DNA of 13,238 nucleotides from an uncultured beta proteobacterium. GTDB taxonomy: Bacteria > Pseudomonadota > Gammaproteobacteria > Burkholderiales > Burkholderiaceae. Below the pieces are notes generated by a model. The model had not been told where the DNA came from. It worked only from the letters and a program-made list of their open reading frames with translations, and did no database searches. Below, piece by piece: positions 12,672-13,238 of this stretch. How positions within the stretch are numbered: position 1 is the stretch's first letter; every line of letters starts with the position of its first letter. The stretch lies in the NCBI GenBank assembly GCA_903909925.1, contig CAIVXR010000048.1, positions 1 to 13,238 on the forward strand, read 5' to 3'. Both the position numbers and the translations under genes were made by a program.

Positions 12672-13238
12672 TTAAGCTCTCGCAGCCTGCAATGCAGCAT
12701 TGAAAGTAGCGCTAGGACGCATTACAGCCTTGCACTTCTCTGAGTCAATCGCAAAGTAACCACCGATATCGGCTGGCTTACCTTGCACCGCTTTCAACTC
12801 ATCCACAATCTTTTGCTCATTTGCCTGCAAGGATTTAGCTAGGGGTGCGAAATGTGCTTGCAACTCTTTGTCCTCAGTTTGAGCAGCTAAAGCTTCTGCC
12901 CAATACATAGCCAAGTAGAACTGGCTGCCGCGATTATCTAACTCACCAGTACGTGGCGAAGGAGACTTATTGTTGTCTAACAATTTACCGGTGGCCTCAT
13001 CCAAAGTACGGGCTAAGATTTTCACTTTCGGGTTACCAGTCTTATCGCCAATATCCTCTAGTGAGACTGCTAAAGCTAAGAACTCACCTAATGAATCCCA
13101 ACGCAAGTGATTTTCTTCAACCAACTGTTGAACGTGTTTTGGAGCAGAGCCGCCAGCACCCGTTTCAAAGAGACCACCACCTGCCATCAAAGGCACGATG
13201 GAGAGCATCTTTGCACTAGTACCTAATTCCATAATAGG
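12672..13238 (-). CDS. icd: NADP-dependent isocitrate dehydrogenase, monomeric type, C-terminal part
   Basis: The frame runs off the right edge, so only the last 188 residues of a protein normally about 740 long are present. The visible part matches the monomeric (AceK-independent) isocitrate dehydrogenase family, seen in Azotobacter and Corynebacterium. It contains GTSAKMLSIVPLMAGGG and LFETGAGGSAPKHVQQLVEE, then NHLRWDSLGEFLALAVSLED and DNNKSPSPRTGELDNRGSQF. These lie in the nucleotide- and substrate-binding C-terminal region. The enzyme makes 2-oxoglutarate and NADPH in the citric acid cycle. The classical dimeric enzyme of E. coli has different sequences, so the assignment to this type is firm. 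A hairpin 38 bases after the stop likely ends the transcript. Confidence 0.95.
   Translation of the reverse strand, partial: PIMELGTSAKMLSIVPLMAGGGLFETGAGGSAPKHVQQLVEENHLRWDSLGEFLALAVSLEDIGDKTGNPKVKILARTLDEATGKLLDNNKSPSPRTGELDNRGSQFYLAMYWAEALAAQTEDKELQAHFAPLAKSLQANEQKIVDELKAVQGKPADIGGYFAIDSEKCKAVMRPSATFNAALQAARA

Noticed and set aside
1..13238. CRISPR arrays, insertion sequences, tRNA genes, toxin-antitoxin or phage-defence genes
   Set aside because: I looked for repeated spacers, terminal inverted repeats, cloverleaf sequences and typical defence motifs and found none. The region reads as core metabolism.

Overview
The window looks like a stretch of ordinary, well-packed chromosome from a moderately AT-rich betaproteobacterium. 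The closest fit I can suggest from gene content and protein style is Burkholderiaceae, genus Polynucleobacter or a near relative. This is inference from recognised families, since no database search was possible. There are no rRNA or tRNA genes, CRISPR arrays, transposases, phage genes or integration scars. Fifteen complete genes and two genes cut by the window ends account for nearly all the sequence. No gap without a gene exceeds 200 bases.

Left part (1-2044, + strand): the 3' end of a TrxR-like ferredoxin--NADP+ reductase is followed by thyA and folA. ThyA makes dTMP and releases dihydrofolate, which FolA returns to tetrahydrofolate. A perfect hairpin at 2092-2109 separates folA from the convergent leftward genes. 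Next (2134-4292) come a secreted parvulin-fold protein that lacks the usual active-site histidines, a small proline-rich lipoprotein, and a divergent outer-membrane beta-barrel protein of the phenol-MetA family.

Middle part (4295-7702, - strand): iorA and iorB encode the [2Fe-2S] and molybdopterin subunits of a Tat-exported molybdenum hydroxylase. They are followed downstream by msrQ, a haem b membrane protein. From 7896 to 9779 lie a very acidic 71-residue protein with no lysine or arginine, phhB (pterin dehydratase), rsuA (16S rRNA pseudouridine synthase) and a DUF2889 protein.

Right part (9798-13238, - strand): the cluster msrP - metallo-beta-lactamase-fold hydrolase - YdfG-type dehydrogenase, then a terminator, then the C-terminal quarter of a monomeric NADP-isocitrate dehydrogenase.

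Two exported molybdenum enzymes (MsrP and IorAB) share this window with one MsrQ. MsrQ normally feeds electrons from the membrane to MsrP, which repairs oxidised methionine in periplasmic proteins. Here it is about 6.7 kb from msrP and sits directly behind iorAB. I did not find a convincing new multi-gene system. The best leads are the K/R-free acidic protein, the iorAB-msrQ arrangement, the degenerate parvulin, and the palindrome between rsuA and the DUF2889 gene.
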